Shown: one piece after another, positions 23,823-34,432 of the stretch
Numbering within the stretch: the stretch's first letter is position 1
How the letters are laid out: every line of letters begins with the position of its first letter
From: Chitinophaga sedimenti
GTDB lineage: Bacteria; Bacteroidota; Bacteroidia; Chitinophagales; Chitinophagaceae
Length of the DNA stretch: 64,000 nt
Assembly (NCBI RefSeq): GCF_023156195.1
Contig: NZ_JAKUKA010000001.1
Coordinates: 3,658,001-3,722,000 of the forward strand
Reading direction: 5' to 3'
The notes under the pieces: model-generated
The model's input: only the letters and a program-made list of their open reading frames with translations
What the model was told of the DNA's origin: nothing
Database searches by the model: none
Made by a program: the position numbers and the translations under genes

Positions 23823-24822
23823 CTATAATTTTACCTGCGCCAGTTTTTTAAAGAAGATTTCCTCTTCGTTGGCGATGCCCATCAGCAAATCGGCGAGCTG
23901 CTGGTAAGAAGTGCCGTTGGCTGAACGGGCTTTACAAACACGGCCAGCTTCAAAGGCGAAGTTCCGCCAGCTATCGCCGATCTTCGTCAGTTCGCCGGCC
24001 AGGGTTTTAAGTTCCGGTTTTTCCAATACCTGCGCGGCTTCACGGAGAAAGGCGGCGTAGATAAAGCGGAAACCTGCTCCACCGGTACCAATTTCCTCCT
24101 GCATGCGGATTACGTTGCCCAGGTACAGCGCTGCCTTGCGGCCACCTACTTTCTCCGGGTATTTTGCCAGTCTTTTTGCGAGGAAGCGAATGCCTTTTAC
24201 GCCGAACATCGGCAGGGGTATTTTCAACATGTAGTGACATGTTTGTTTAATGCCATCTACAATTCCTTTCTTTAACGATACTGTTTTCGGCACATTTACC
24301 GGGTAATACATTTTGCCTTTCGGCGCCGGAAATCCTTGAGCAAAACGCGCCTGGGCCAGACTTTTTGAATCGATCTCCGTTACCTGTTCCATAATAGGAT
24401 CGCTCACGAAATAAGTATCCGTATCCTTTTTACCATACACCACGAGGTTGTGAGCATTAAAATGGAAGCGGTACGATTCCGGGAAGTAAGGCAGATAATA
24501 TACAGAACTGAGCATACCTACTGGCGTACCTTGTTCCAGCACGCGGTCCAGCTCGGCCATGGCCTTTTCGGGGTACCGAACTTCTGCGTTTTAACATCAA
24601 CCCCTACCCTTTTACAAACATTTTTGAAGATCTGCCCGGGTGCAACACGATACGTGCTGCCCGGCACACCATTCACTTTCACGAACGGCAGGTGGGCAAA
24701 AAGATGCCCGCACCAATGCCAAAAGCCATCGGCTCGCTGATCTCCAGTCCATAGTGCCTGAACATATTAGACACTACGCCACATTCACAGTGTGCGGTTT
24801 GCTGATGTTTAAAGTCTATCAT
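23823..24822 (-). CDS. BtrH N-terminal domain / DUF4872 protein
   Basis: 333 aa after correction. N-terminal segment HQQTAHCECGVVSNMFRHYG looks like the BtrH (papain-like acyltransferase) domain, with a Cys early and HNLVVYGKKDTDTYFVSDP later; the C-terminal half resembles DUF4872. BtrH in butirosin synthesis moves an acyl group from an ACP to its acceptor. Here it sits with ACP, KS and ABC genes, so acyl transfer from ACP is a plausible job. Two missing bases: A run 24698-24702 and G run 24570-24573. Confidence 0.75.
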
Positions 24823-24867
24823 ATTGTTATTGTAATGCCCCGGCAAGCACCCGGAACAAAGTCATTC

Positions 24868-25265
24868 TTATTGTAGCTGTTTCAGTTGCGCTACGGTAAT
24901 ATTAAAGGTAGATGCGTAGCGTTGTAAAAGGTCGTCGTTCAACGATTCGAACACCGACGGTTTGAAGTGCCGTTTTACCTGCCATTGCCATTTGCCTACG
25001 TAGCTGGCAAGTTGCGGCAGGGTAAGCAGTGATTTTTCCATGTAATAAGCAATGGGACTCAGTTTTCCGGCCAGGACTTCCTTACGCGTTTGCTCCACTT
25101 TTTCATTGATCTCTTCCCAGGCCTGCGACATAGCGATGTTTTCCGGTTCCCAGCCAACGCTGGTGGCGGTGGTGTATTTACCGGCATCGTCCACGGCGTA
25201 AAACAATTGCTTAAAAGTGCCCTGATGCATATTTTCCCCGTCCTGGGGTACTTCATCTTTTTCAT
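24868..25265 (-). CDS. Hypothetical protein in the dar-type cluster
   Basis: 132 aa after adding one base to the T run 25258-25262 (start MKKDEVPQDGENMHQ). Soluble, Trp-rich helices (SVGWEPENIAMSQAWEEINEKVEQTRKEV, YVGKWQWQVKRHF); no signal peptide or TM segment. I do not recognise a family. Same strand and spacing as the flanking darB-like and BtrH-like genes, so it is probably part of the same operon. Confidence 0.65.
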
Positions 25266-25367
25266 GACAGGCCGTTTTTGAGGGGTAAAAGTATCAATTT
25301 ATGCATTCAATAAAAAAGGAGGCCGCCGGAACGGCCCCCAGGTATCACAAATGCAATGATCGCATGT

Positions 25368-26504
25368 TTATACTACCGTGATGTGTGCGTAAGCGTACGA
25401 GAAACGCGCGCTTTCCGGTACCATCATGGCAATAGTATCGCCTTTTTTCAACTTGCCACTGCTGAGCAGTTCTTCCAGCATGAAGTAAGGAGATGCCGTA
25501 CCAACATTACCCACGCGGGTTAAGTTGGTAAACCATTTTTCCTGCGGAATGTGCACACCCAGCTTAGAGATTTCCTCGTCAATTTTGAAGCGGAAATATT
25601 CGGAAGAAAGGTGCGGCAGGAAGTAAGTCAGTTCATCGATATTAATATTATGTTTCTCAACCAGCTCTTTCCACATTTTAGCACCGGAGGGTACAATGTT
25701 TTTGCCGAGCAGGCGCGTATCCTGTTTGAAAGAAAACACGCTGTTGTTCGACCATTCTTCCGGCGACATATCGATCCATCCTGTTGTGGATCCGTCGGGT
25801 TGTTTTACCGCGCCGGCGTACATGCAGGTTTCGAGTTCGTGTGCGTAAGAAGCGATTTCCACCCAGTCTACACGCAGGCTCAGGCCCTCTTCGTTTGGTT
25901 TATCCTGGAACAGGGCTGCACTGGCGCCATCGGACAGCATCCAGCGGAGAAAATCCTTTTCGAAAGCGATGATAGGATTATCGGACAGTTGTTTCAGGTT
26001 ATCTGTTTCGGGATTGAATTTTTCGGCGAGCAACCAGCTGGAGAACTTCTCGGAACCGGTGCTGACAGCGTTTTCGGAGTTGCCGCTTTTAATAGACATA
26101 AAAGCATATTTGAAAGCCTGCATGCCGGCAGCGCAGGCACCGGTGGCGGCAATCAGTTCTACGGGCTGACATTTCAGCAAACCGTGCACCATAGCGGCAT
26201 GATTGGGCAGTAACTGGTCGGGCGAAGTAGTACCGCAGGCCAGTAACTGCAATTTACTCATGGGGAACTTTTCATCAAACAATCCTTGTACCGCTTCAGC
26301 TGTCATCTGTGCATTCGTATGGGTCGTTTTGCCATTCTTATCCAGGGCGTAATAACGGGTTTTGATCTTGTTATTGCCCAGCACGATCGATCTCGCACGG
26401 GAAGGTCTGCCGTCAACCATCCCCAGTATGCTCTCCATTTCGTCATTTCCTACCGGCTCATTGGGTAAAAATTTGGCGAGCCTCGTGATAAAAACTTCTT
26501 TCAT
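25368..26504 (-). CDS. darB: KAS III-like ketosynthase, DarB type
   Basis: 378 aa, intact. Thiolase-fold FabH-like enzyme: nucleophile Cys124 in ATGACAAGMQA, His in FLPHLSSEYF, Asn in RVGNVGTASPY. In dialkylresorcinol synthesis DarB condenses two activated fatty chains to a cyclohexanedione, which DarA aromatises. The partner darA lies immediately upstream on the same strand, which supports this name over a housekeeping FabH. Confidence 0.8.
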   Translation of the reverse strand: MKEVFITRLAKFLPNEPVGNDEMESILGMVDGRPSRARSIVLGNNKIKTRYYALDKNGKTTHTNAQMTAEAVQGLFDEKFPMSKLQLLACGTTSPDQLLPNHAAMVHGLLKCQPVELIAATGACAAGMQAFKYAFMSIKSGNSENAVSTGSEKFSSWLLAEKFNPETDNLKQLSDNPIIAFEKDFLRWMLSDGASAALFQDKPNEEGLSLRVDWVEIASYAHELETCMYAGAVKQPDGSTTGWIDMSPEEWSNNSVFSFKQDTRLLGKNIVPSGAKMWKELVEKHNINIDELTYFLPHLSSEYFRFKIDEEISKLGVHIPQEKWFTNLTRVGNVGTASPYFMLEELLSSGKLKKGDTIAMMVPESARFSYAYAHITVV

Positions 26505-26642
26505 GTCCTTATTTAAAAGTTATTGCGGTCGTAAATATATAATCTTAAATGTAAATACCAATTAACGGGCCGTCCGTAGCGGACGAAATTCATATTCAAG
26601 TCACATTTCCTCTACAAAACTACAGCTATACCGTTAATTGTT

Positions 26643-27562
26643 TTAACGCAGGGAAACACCTTTATGGTATTCCACTGCTTCCTCCAGTTTCTTCCGATTG
26701 AATAACACCGCAAGTTTGGCAGATATGGCCGTGATGGGAGTTAAGGTGAAAATCCCGAGTATCAGCAGCGTACGGTACATTTTGATACGTCCCTGACGTT
26801 CGGGGGCTCCCGGCCCGCCTTTCTCTGCAATATATTTCGCCCAGAAGCGGAACGGCTTCTGCGCGCGGGCCTCCAGGGCCACCAGGTTTGGATTTATTTC
26901 TACGGCTCCCAGTTGCAGCAGGGTCGGTTGCAGACTACTCCATTGGTTTTGTGCCAGCGCCTGTGCAATGGGCTCGCCGAAACGGGTAGCCGCTTTGATG
27001 TCGGACGAACTAACACCGGCTTCCGGCAACATGCCGCTCGCTTCCTTCTGCCCTTTAAAGGCCCAGCGGAACACGGTGAGCACCGATACCAGGTTATTAT
27101 GTTTATCCACCAGCACTACGTTCCCCACCAGATTAGCACCCGCTTCGTGCAGGTATTGCTTTACGCGCTCCCGGGGTTCAGCCACATGTTACGCGCGCCT
27201 ACCAGGGTGATCACATTTTTGCCACGCAATAATCGTTTGCCATCCTCACTCTGCAAAAAGGCAGTGATCGGCTGCGAAGGCGATAAGAACCAGGGCTGAT
27301 AGGCAAAGATCACGAGATCGAAGTGCTCATCCGCACGCACTTTCATGGGCTGTACCGCCCTGGGACGGTGCAACACGCACTCTGGCATTGCATCGTAAAA
27401 CGCTTGTTTACTCCAGGGGAACGGGAAAGGCGTTACCGGCACAATTTCTTCAAAAGTGATATCAGCTTTGCCCTGCAAGGGGGCCAATACGTTATCAATA
27501 ATCGCTTTCAGTTGGCCGGTCTGGGTGAAATAAATCACCAGTATCTTAGGATGATCTGTCAT
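26643..27562 (-). CDS. darA: Dialkylresorcinol condensing/aromatising enzyme, DarA type
   Basis: 306 aa after correction. Starts MTDHPKILVIYFTQTGQLKAIIDNVLAPL, a flavodoxin-like fold, then FDLVIFAYQPWFLSPSQPI; the C-terminus has a hydrophobic helix (YRTLLILGIFTLTPITAISAKL). This architecture and the adjacent KAS III gene match DarA of dialkylresorcinol and flexirubin clusters. One base is missing at CC 27182-27183 (NMWAEPRERV expected). First gene of the nine-gene minus-strand cluster running to 19133. Confidence 0.78.
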
Positions 27563-27624
27563 AGTTGGTGTTCCGAGATGCAACAAATGGAGGCGTAAAC
27601 TTAGGATTTTTTTAATAAGGCGGA

Positions 27625-28360
27625 CTATTCCTTGCGTACAGAACCCGATCCCACGATGCTCATATTGCTTACAGTAGCGTCTCCCCGGTAACGTACATCG
27701 CCGCTGCCGGCGATGTTGGCTTCCAGTTTCATACTGGCGTATACGTGGGCGTCGCCGCTTCCGGCAATATCCACATTTACGTTCTCGGCCAGCAGTTCGC
27801 TGCCGGAAGTCGCTGCTACCGGCAATGCTCACTTTTACATCGCGGGTATTGCCTTTCAGCTCCATATTTCCACTTCCGGCAATATCCGCCCGTACTTCCG
27901 GGGCGTCAATATCGCCGGCTTTCAGGTTGCCCGAGCCGGAAATGCTGAAGGCCATCCTGTCGGTGCTCGTGAATTTATCCTTTATATATATATTACCGGA
28001 ACCGGAAATCGATACATCGTTCAAAGACGGCACTGTAATATATACACGGATATCGCGGTTGGTGCTGATAGAAGTATTGTTACGCTGTTTTACGATGAGC
28101 TGACCGCCGTCCTCTTCCAGTTCAATGTATTCCTGCACATTATCGTCGGTTTCCACTTCCACTTTGCGCACGGCGCCCTGGGAAATGTAGATGTTCATAT
28201 TGCCGCGGAGATCTACTCCACTAAATTCGCGTACTTCCCGGGTTTGTTTTACCACGTGGCCGCTGCCTTTAATGCGTTCGCGGCCCATCATTTCGTCGCA
28301 GGCGCTGAGCATGGTCAGGCCGGAAATGCAAAGAAGCAGACAGGTAAACAGTTTTCTCAT
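27625..28360 (-). CDS. DUF2807 (GIN domain) lipoprotein
   Basis: 244 aa after correction. Lipoprotein signal with lipobox LTMLSAC. The body is a right-handed beta-helix-like repeat with SGSGN/AGSGN turns (SISGSGNIYIKD, DIAGSGNMELKG, NIAGSGDVRYRG), typical of head GIN/DUF2807 proteins of Bacteroidetes. Function unknown; surface or periplasmic. An extra base near 27805-27806 shifts the frame after AGSSDF. Diverges from guaA. Confidence 0.85.
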
Positions 28361-28481
28361 AAATGCTAAATTTTAGATATGACGGATTTCAGGGGCAAAA
28401 ATAGGAAGGAAAATTACAAAAAGCTGTGGATTGCTCCCGCCCAATTTTGAAATCCGCCTTCCGGCTTTTCAGGCTTTCACC

Positions 28482-28489
28482 TATCTTTG
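28482..28489 (+). promoter_or_regulatory. -7 element TATCTTTG of guaA
   Basis: Exact TAnnTTTG match ending 8 nt before the guaA ATG at 28498. The start site would fall within a few bases of the ATG, so the message may be nearly leaderless. No convincing -33 box. Confidence 0.5.
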
Positions 28490-28497
28490 CACCCATC

Positions 28498-30036
28498 ATG
28501 ACAGAAAAGATATTGATCCTCGACTTCGGTTCCCAATATACACAGCTGATTGCACGCGTTATCAGGGAGCTTAATGTGTATTGCGAAATTCAGCCTTGCA
28601 CCGCTCCTATCCAATGGGAAGACAGCATCAAAGGCATCATCCTTTCGGGCAGCCCGTTTTCGGTAAACGACCCGAATGCACCGGTAGTGGACATTGCGGC
28701 GATGGCCGAAAAAGTGCCGGTACTGGGCGTTTGCTACGGCGCACAACTCATGGCCAAAGTATTTGGCGGTGAAGTGGCAAAAAGCAACTTCCGCGAATAC
28801 GGCAGGGCTTACATGACACATCAGGATAAAGAAGAAAAGTTATTGTTTGATATAAGCGGGCATAGCCAGGTTTGGATGAGCCATGCAGACTCCATCGTGC
28901 GCAGCCCCGAAGCATTCGAAGTGATCGCTACCACGGAAAACATCCCGGTTGCGGCCTTTAAATGCACCTCTCTTACTAAAAACCCGATGTTCGGTCTGCA
29001 ATTCCACCCGGAAGTGACCCACTCCATCGAGGGCAAACAAATCGTTCGCAACTTCCTGGTACACATCTGTGGCCTGAAGCAGGACTGGACGCCGGCAGCT
29101 TTCGTAACCGAAACGATCGCGCGCATCCGCCAGCAGGTTGGCAACAAACGTGTGGTGATGGCGCTGAGCGGCGGGGTAGACTCCACCGTGGCCGCAGAAC
29201 TGATCCACAAAGCCATTGGCGAGAACCTGTTCTGTATTTTTGTTGACAACGGTCTCCTCCGTAAAGACGAATACGAAACTGTTCTGGACTCCTATAAACA
29301 CATGGGCCTCAATGTAAAAGGCATCAATGCGAAAGATCTTTTCTACGGCGAATTAAATGGCGTTAAGGATCCTGAGCAGAAACGCAAGATCATTGGCCGC
29401 CTGTTCATCGAAGTGTTCCAACAGGAAGCAACCGCGCTGACTGACATTTCTTTCCTGGGCCAGGGTACCATTTACCCGGATGTGATCGAGTCCGTTTCTG
29501 TAAACGGTCCCTCCGCTACCATCAAATCGCACCACAACGTGGGCGGTTTACCGGAAAAAATGAACATGCAACTGGTTGAGCCGCTGCGTTTTCTCTTTAA
29601 AGATGAAGTACGCCGCGTAGGTAAAGAAATTGGTATCAGTGACGTATTCCTGGCCCGCCACCCGTTCCCGGGTCCTGGCCTGGCTATTCGTGTACTGGGC
29701 GAGATCAACGCTGAAAAAGTAGCGATGCTGCAGGAAGCCGACGCTATTTACATCGACAGCCTCAAGGAATCCGGCCTTTACAACCAGGTTTGGCAGGCGG
29801 GTACCATCCTGCTGCCGGTGCAGAGCGTAGGTGTAATGGGCGACGAAAGAACTTACGAATTTACTATCGCACTTCGCGCAGTAACCTCTACCGACGGTAT
29901 GACGGCGGATTGGGCACACCTGCCGCACGAATTCCTGGCAAAAGTTTCCAACGACATTATCAATAAAGTGAAAGGCATTAACCGCGTGGTTTACGACATC
30001 AGCTCGAAGCCGCCGGCCACCATAGAGTGGGAATAA
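28498..30036 (+). CDS. guaA: GMP synthase (glutamine-hydrolysing)
   Basis: Amidates XMP to GMP in purine synthesis. Intact, 512 aa from ATG 28498 ([25 protein letters not shown]); an upstream in-frame ATG at 28426 adds residues unlike the family. Glutamine amidotransferase domain with Cys in GVCYGAQ and His-Glu in [11 protein letters not shown] pyrophosphatase P-loop [11 protein letters not shown]-terminal dimerisation domain ending KPPATIEWE. Confidence 0.96.
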   Translation: MTEKILILDFGSQYTQLIARVIRELNVYCEIQPCTAPIQWEDSIKGIILSGSPFSVNDPNAPVVDIAAMAEKVPVLGVCYGAQLMAKVFGGEVAKSNFREYGRAYMTHQDKEEKLLFDISGHSQVWMSHADSIVRSPEAFEVIATTENIPVAAFKCTSLTKNPMFGLQFHPEVTHSIEGKQIVRNFLVHICGLKQDWTPAAFVTETIARIRQQVGNKRVVMALSGGVDSTVAAELIHKAIGENLFCIFVDNGLLRKDEYETVLDSYKHMGLNVKGINAKDLFYGELNGVKDPEQKRKIIGRLFIEVFQQEATALTDISFLGQGTIYPDVIESVSVNGPSATIKSHHNVGGLPEKMNMQLVEPLRFLFKDEVRRVGKEIGISDVFLARHPFPGPGLAIRVLGEINAEKVAMLQEADAIYIDSLKESGLYNQVWQAGTILLPVQSVGVMGDERTYEFTIALRAVTSTDGMTADWAHLPHEFLAKVSNDIINKVKGINRVVYDISSKPPATIEWE

Positions 30037-30053
30037 TCCTTTTCAATCGTATT

Positions 30054-30087
30054 ACTGGCGGCTCCGCAAGGCCGCCAGTATCATTTT
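30054..30087 (+). terminator. Terminator of guaA
   Basis: ACTGGCGGC (30054-30062) and GCCGCCAGT (30071-30079), 9-bp stem, then ATCATTTT. It begins 17 nt after the guaA stop. Confidence 0.8.
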
Positions 30088-30151
30088 AAAGACACCCTGT
30101 TTCACCCGCTCCTGACCCAGTTGGGAACGATTTTTGTAATTTTTCGACGCT

Positions 30152-31472
30152 ATGAACCGATCTACGTCACTACACAGCCTTGCCAAGATTACGGTTTGCG
30201 CCGTACTGCTGTCGGGCTGTTCCCTGTTTAAAAAGGCGCCTGCCAAAACTGACGGGCCGCCCCCTACCCTGTCTAAACCGGTGGAGGAAAAAAGCCGGAG
30301 GCGCCTAAGAAAGAATCCACGAAGGCCGCGCCCTTCAACGTTCCGGTTTTCGGTAAAGAAGTGAAAAAAGCATCCTACAACGTGGCCGTGTTCGCGCCAC
30401 TTTACCCGGATTCCGTTTTTGCTACGTCAACTGATATACCCGGCCGCACCATGCCCCGCTATGTATTACCCGGGCTGGAATTCTACGAAGGCGTGCAACT
30501 CGCGCTGGATTCCTGGAAAAACAAGGCATGGCACTGAAAGTGTTCGTGTACGACAACAAAGCCCGCCAGGTAGATGTCCCCACGCTGATCCGCAACAAGC
30601 AGCTGGACGCCATGGACCTCATCATCGGCGCGGTGGCCACACCGGAACTGAAGGTACTGAGTGACTTTTCAAAAGAAAAACAGATCAACCTGATATCCGC
30701 CACATACCCTAACGATGGCGGTATTACCGATAACCCTTTCCTGCTGATCGCTAACAGTACGTTGAAATCGCACGTGGAAGCGATCCAGGAATATGCACAA
30801 AAGGGCTTCGCGAGCCGCAACGTACTGGTAATCAGGAGAAACAACAGCTTCGAAGCGAAACTGGCGGAAGATATCAAGACGGCCAACGAAAAGATGGCCT
30901 ACGATAAGAAATCCCGCGTTCGTGAAGTGATCTGGAGCGATGCAACTGCTGAGTCCGAGTTGTCGAAGTATTTCCTGACCGACCGTCCCAATCTTTGCAT
31001 TGTGACGGCGCTGGACGAAACGGGCGCCCGTTCTATCGTTCGCAAACTCGCTTCCCTCGCGGGCACCTATCCGCTGCAGGTGTTCGGTATGCCTACCTGG
31101 GATGTAATGAAGTTCAAAGAACCTGAGTATAGCGGCGTAACGCTTTATTATTCAACCCCTTACTTTAACGACAAAACAGATACGTTCAGCAAATACATCA
31201 ACGACTATTTCCGCCGCACCTATAAAAGCCGTCCGTCGGACATGGCTTTCAAAGGTTTTGAGTCTACCTGGTACTTCCTGAAGCTGTTGCAGCAAGACGG
31301 CCTGTACTTCAACAAAGACCTGAATCGCAACCCGCTGAAGTTATATACCGACTTCAATTTCCAGCCGGTGTACCTGAAGGAAGGTGCGGAAACGCCGTCG
31401 TACTTTGAGAATAAGAATATTTACATTATTCAGAAGGGCGACAGTGCAGATTACAAGATGAATGCGCTGTAA
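30152..31472 (+). CDS. Lipoprotein with type 1 periplasmic-binding fold
   Basis: 440 aa after correction. Lipoprotein signal ending VCAVLLSGCSLF, a short Lys/Pro-rich linker, then an ABC-type amino-acid-binding fold: YNVAVFAPLYPDSVF, GLEFYEGVQLALDSL, IIGAVATPELKVLSDF, INLISATYPNDGGI. Related proteins next to guaA in Bacteroidetes often carry LysM domains; I see none. No permease genes adjoin, so a sensing or envelope role is as likely as transport. Missing bases: A run 30288-30293 and CC 30512-30513. Confidence 0.75.
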
Positions 31473-31492
31473 CCACCAACTGATTGCATTGC

Positions 31493-31519
31493 GAGGGCTG
31501 TCCGTAGGGCGGCCCTTTT
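31493..31519 (+). terminator. Terminator of the periplasmic-binding lipoprotein gene
   Basis: AGGGCTGTCC-GTA-GGGCGGCCCT pairs along about 9 bp with G-U pairs, followed by TTTT. It begins about 20 nt after the stop. Confidence 0.7.
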
Positions 31520-31632
31520 CTTTGTTCAACAGCTTTAGCCCCCGCTCGGTCGCCGCTGTCACTCGCTTCAGCTTGTTCCCGATATCCAACAATGTAAAGT
31601 TACCCCCGCAAAGTCATCCCGCCAACCCGGTT

Positions 31633-31676
31633 GTCGCATCTCGTCGTTAAGTGTCGCGATTGTCGCAAAGTGTCGC
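31633..31676. repeat. GTCG-rich short repeats, about 10-nt period
   Basis: GTCGC/GTCGT occurs at 31633, 31643, 31653, 31662 and 31672, spacings 10, 10, 9 and 10 nt. It adjoins the 11-nt AGTGC array. No gene is visible from 31473 to 31950. Confidence 0.65.
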
Positions 31677-31704
31677 AGCTAAAGTGCAAAATTTCTAGAG
31701 GGGG

Positions 31705-31765
31705 AGTGCACGGGGAGTGCTTGCTGAGTGCTTGCATAGTGCTTGAATAGTGCACGAATAGTGCA
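31705..31765. repeat. 11-bp phased AGTGC repeat, six units
   Basis: AGTGCA/AGTGCT at 31705, 31716, 31727, 31738, 31749 and 31760, exactly 11 nt apart, with partly conserved spacers such as TTGAAT. It lies about 135 nt upstream of the candidate promoter of the outer-membrane barrel gene. The period of roughly one helical turn puts all copies on one DNA face. Confidence 0.8.
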
Positions 31766-31898
31766 TAAAACAGGTGCCTGTCTTGCGCTGGCTAGCAGTT
31801 AACACCTGAATATGACTGGCAGGCTTGCTTTATGCCCTCCGGGTCGCCCGCTTTTTAATTACTTTTATACTCCCAAAATACCGGTTCGTGTATCGTTT

Positions 31899-31929
31899 TT
31901 CGTCCCCGGCGAAACTCCAATTAAGTTTG
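31899..31929 (+). promoter_or_regulatory. Candidate promoter of the outer-membrane barrel gene
   Basis: TAAGTTTG at 31922-31929 fits TAnnTTTG; 19 nt upstream is TTCG (31899-31902), one mismatch to TTTG. The leader to ATG 31951 is short. Confidence 0.5.
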
Positions 31930-31950
31930 TATCATCAAAAAAGACACCTT

Positions 31951-34366
31951 ATGCTACCTCTTTACCGCCTTACTTTGTTTGTGACTTTATTCACTTCCCT
32001 GCCCGCCCATGCGCAGCAAGGCGGCATCAATGGCAAAGTGACCGACAAAAACACTTCATTGCCCCTCAAACAAGCCAGCATCACCATCTTCAAAAACGGA
32101 AAACAATTAAACAACCAGCTGACCGGTGAGCAGGGCGGCTTTACTTTTAAAGCGCTCGAAGCGGGCCAGTACAGCCTGGGTATTTCCTTTATGGGCTACC
32201 GCGATACGCTGGTAGGTCCGCTCACGGTTGGCGACAAAGTGCTGGAACTCCCAGCCGTTGCATTGATCAGCACCGCCAAAGACCTCAAAGGAGTAACAGT
32301 AGCCACTATGCAGCCTGCCATCACCATGAGTGGCGACAAAATGATCGTTAACGTGGCGCAAAGCGCCGCAGCCACCGGCAGTAATGCTTTTGACGTGGTT
32401 TCCAAATCTCCCGGGGTGATGGCTGACCAGGACGGCAACCTGAAGCTGAACGGCAAATCCGTCACCATATACATCGATCGCCGGCCTTCGCAGTTGAGCG
32501 GCGAGGACCTGAAAACACAACTGAGCGGTATGCCTTCCTCCAACATCGACAAAGTGGAGCTGATGAGCAATCCCTCTACACGTTACGATGCGCAGGGCGC
32601 CGCCATCATCAACATCAAACTGATGAAACCAAAAGATATGGGCCTGAACGGCACTACCACGCTTGGCGCTACGCAGGGACGTTACACCCGCGGCAACGCA
32701 GGCCTTACCCTGAACTACCGTAAAAAGAAAACCAACGTTTACGGCGGTTACGATCATCAGTACACGCAACAGTTCGTAGAAGTAACATCGAAACGCTTCT
32801 TCGAAGACGACTACCGGATCAACGACGTCGATTACGCGAAGGAGAAACGCAATACCGGCAATGCACGCATCGGGCTGGATTACGACATCAGCAAATCAAC
32901 TTCGCTGGGTGTACTGGTAAAAGGCAGCCTGAGCGGCCGTCATAAAACCTCCGACAACAGTACCAAGCTTGGCTTTGCAGGACAACCGACCGATTCAGGC
33001 ACGCTACAACATGCCTACGGCGACCAGGACATCCTAAATCCTTCCGTGAACGTGTTCTTCAAAACCGGCAACGAAAAAAAAGAAGAACGAGTTTACTATG
33101 AACGTCGACTATTTCAATTACGATAAAACATGGGACGATCACTTCGCTGCACAAAAAACCGATGGCGCTGGCGTGAAAGTGGGTCTGCCGAATAACATCC
33201 GCAACAATTCCGACTCCCGCATCTACCTGTACTCCATGAGTGCCGATTACACGCAAACGTTGAAATTCGCCAAACTGGAGGCGGGTCTTAAGTCCACCTT
33301 CACCAAAACCGACAACGACGCCATCTGGGAAAACGAAGTTGCTAACGTTTGGCTGAATGATGATGGCAAAACGAATCACTTCATCTACAAAGAGAACGTG
33401 AACGCGGCTTACTTTGGCCTGAACAAGACCATCAAAAAAATGACGTACAATGCGGTGCTGCGTATGGAACACACGCACGCAACCGGCAACTCACTAACTA
33501 CTGGTGAAAAGTTCGATCGTAATTATGCGCAACTGTTTCCCAGCGCCAGCGTGAGTTACGCCCGCAACCTCACGAACAGCTTCAACTTTTCGTACCGACG
33601 CAGTATTCAGCGCTTTGGTTATGAAATCGTAAACCCGTTCATCACGTATAAAAACGCATATACATACCAGCAGGGCAATCCGAACATCCGCCCTTCTATC
33701 AGCAATACAGTAGAAGCCACCTGGTCGCACAAATACATGTTGTTTACGACCATCGGCTATGTGCACGGTAAAGACAACCTGAGCCCAACTTTTAAGCAGG
33801 ATCCGGCAAGAAAGATCCTGATCAACGGGTACGACAACCTCGGTAAATTCGATGTGGTGTATGCCAATATGGTGTTCACAAAGAACATTAAGTCTAAATT
33901 CCAGACGACGTTCGTGCTTACCGGCATGTACATCAACATCAAAACCGACATGGGCAACGGCGAAATCTATCAGAAGAAAAGCGTGGCCACACAGATCAAC
34001 TGGCAAAATACGCTCAACCTGCCGAAAAGCTTTTTCCTCGAAGTGAACGGACAGATGATGACGCCGATGAGCGCAGGTTATGCGGCCATCAACACGATGG
34101 GCGCTATTGATCTCGGCCTGCGCAAAAATATACTGAAGGGCGCCGGCACGCTGAAACTGGGCGCTACCGACATTTTAAATACCAAGCAGTACAACATTGA
34201 TGTGGATTACCAAAACGTAAAAACCAACAACAGGATCAATATGGATACGCGGACCGTATCGCTGGCCTTTACGTACCGCTTCGGCAACAAAAACGTGAAG
34301 CAGAACAAAACCCGCAAAAACACGATCGAAGCAGAAACCAACCGTACCAATGTGAACACATTCTAA
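31951..34366 (+). CDS. Outer membrane beta-barrel protein (TonB-receptor-like, PF14905 type)
   Basis: 804 aa after correction. Signal peptide MLPLYRLTLFVTLFTSLPAHAQ fixes the start at ATG 31951 rather than further upstream. Then a carboxypeptidase-regulatory-like domain (INGKVTDKNTSLPLKQASITI), a plug-like segment (GSNAFDVVSKSPGVMADQDGNLKLNG) and a long beta-barrel ending RTVSLAFTYRFGNKN. An extra A in the run 33074-33081 breaks the frame after KTGNEK. Ligand unknown. The LytS/LytTR pair directly downstream may control it. Confidence 0.85.
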
Positions 34367-34432
34367 GATTAAATTGTAAATTCAGCCAGGCTCCCGATCC
34401 GCCATTCCGGGATCCGGCATTTTAGGCAGATC

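Noticed and set aside
31705..31765. Possible CRISPR array
   Set aside because: Period is 11 nt, far below CRISPR repeat-spacer units, and no cas genes are in the window.
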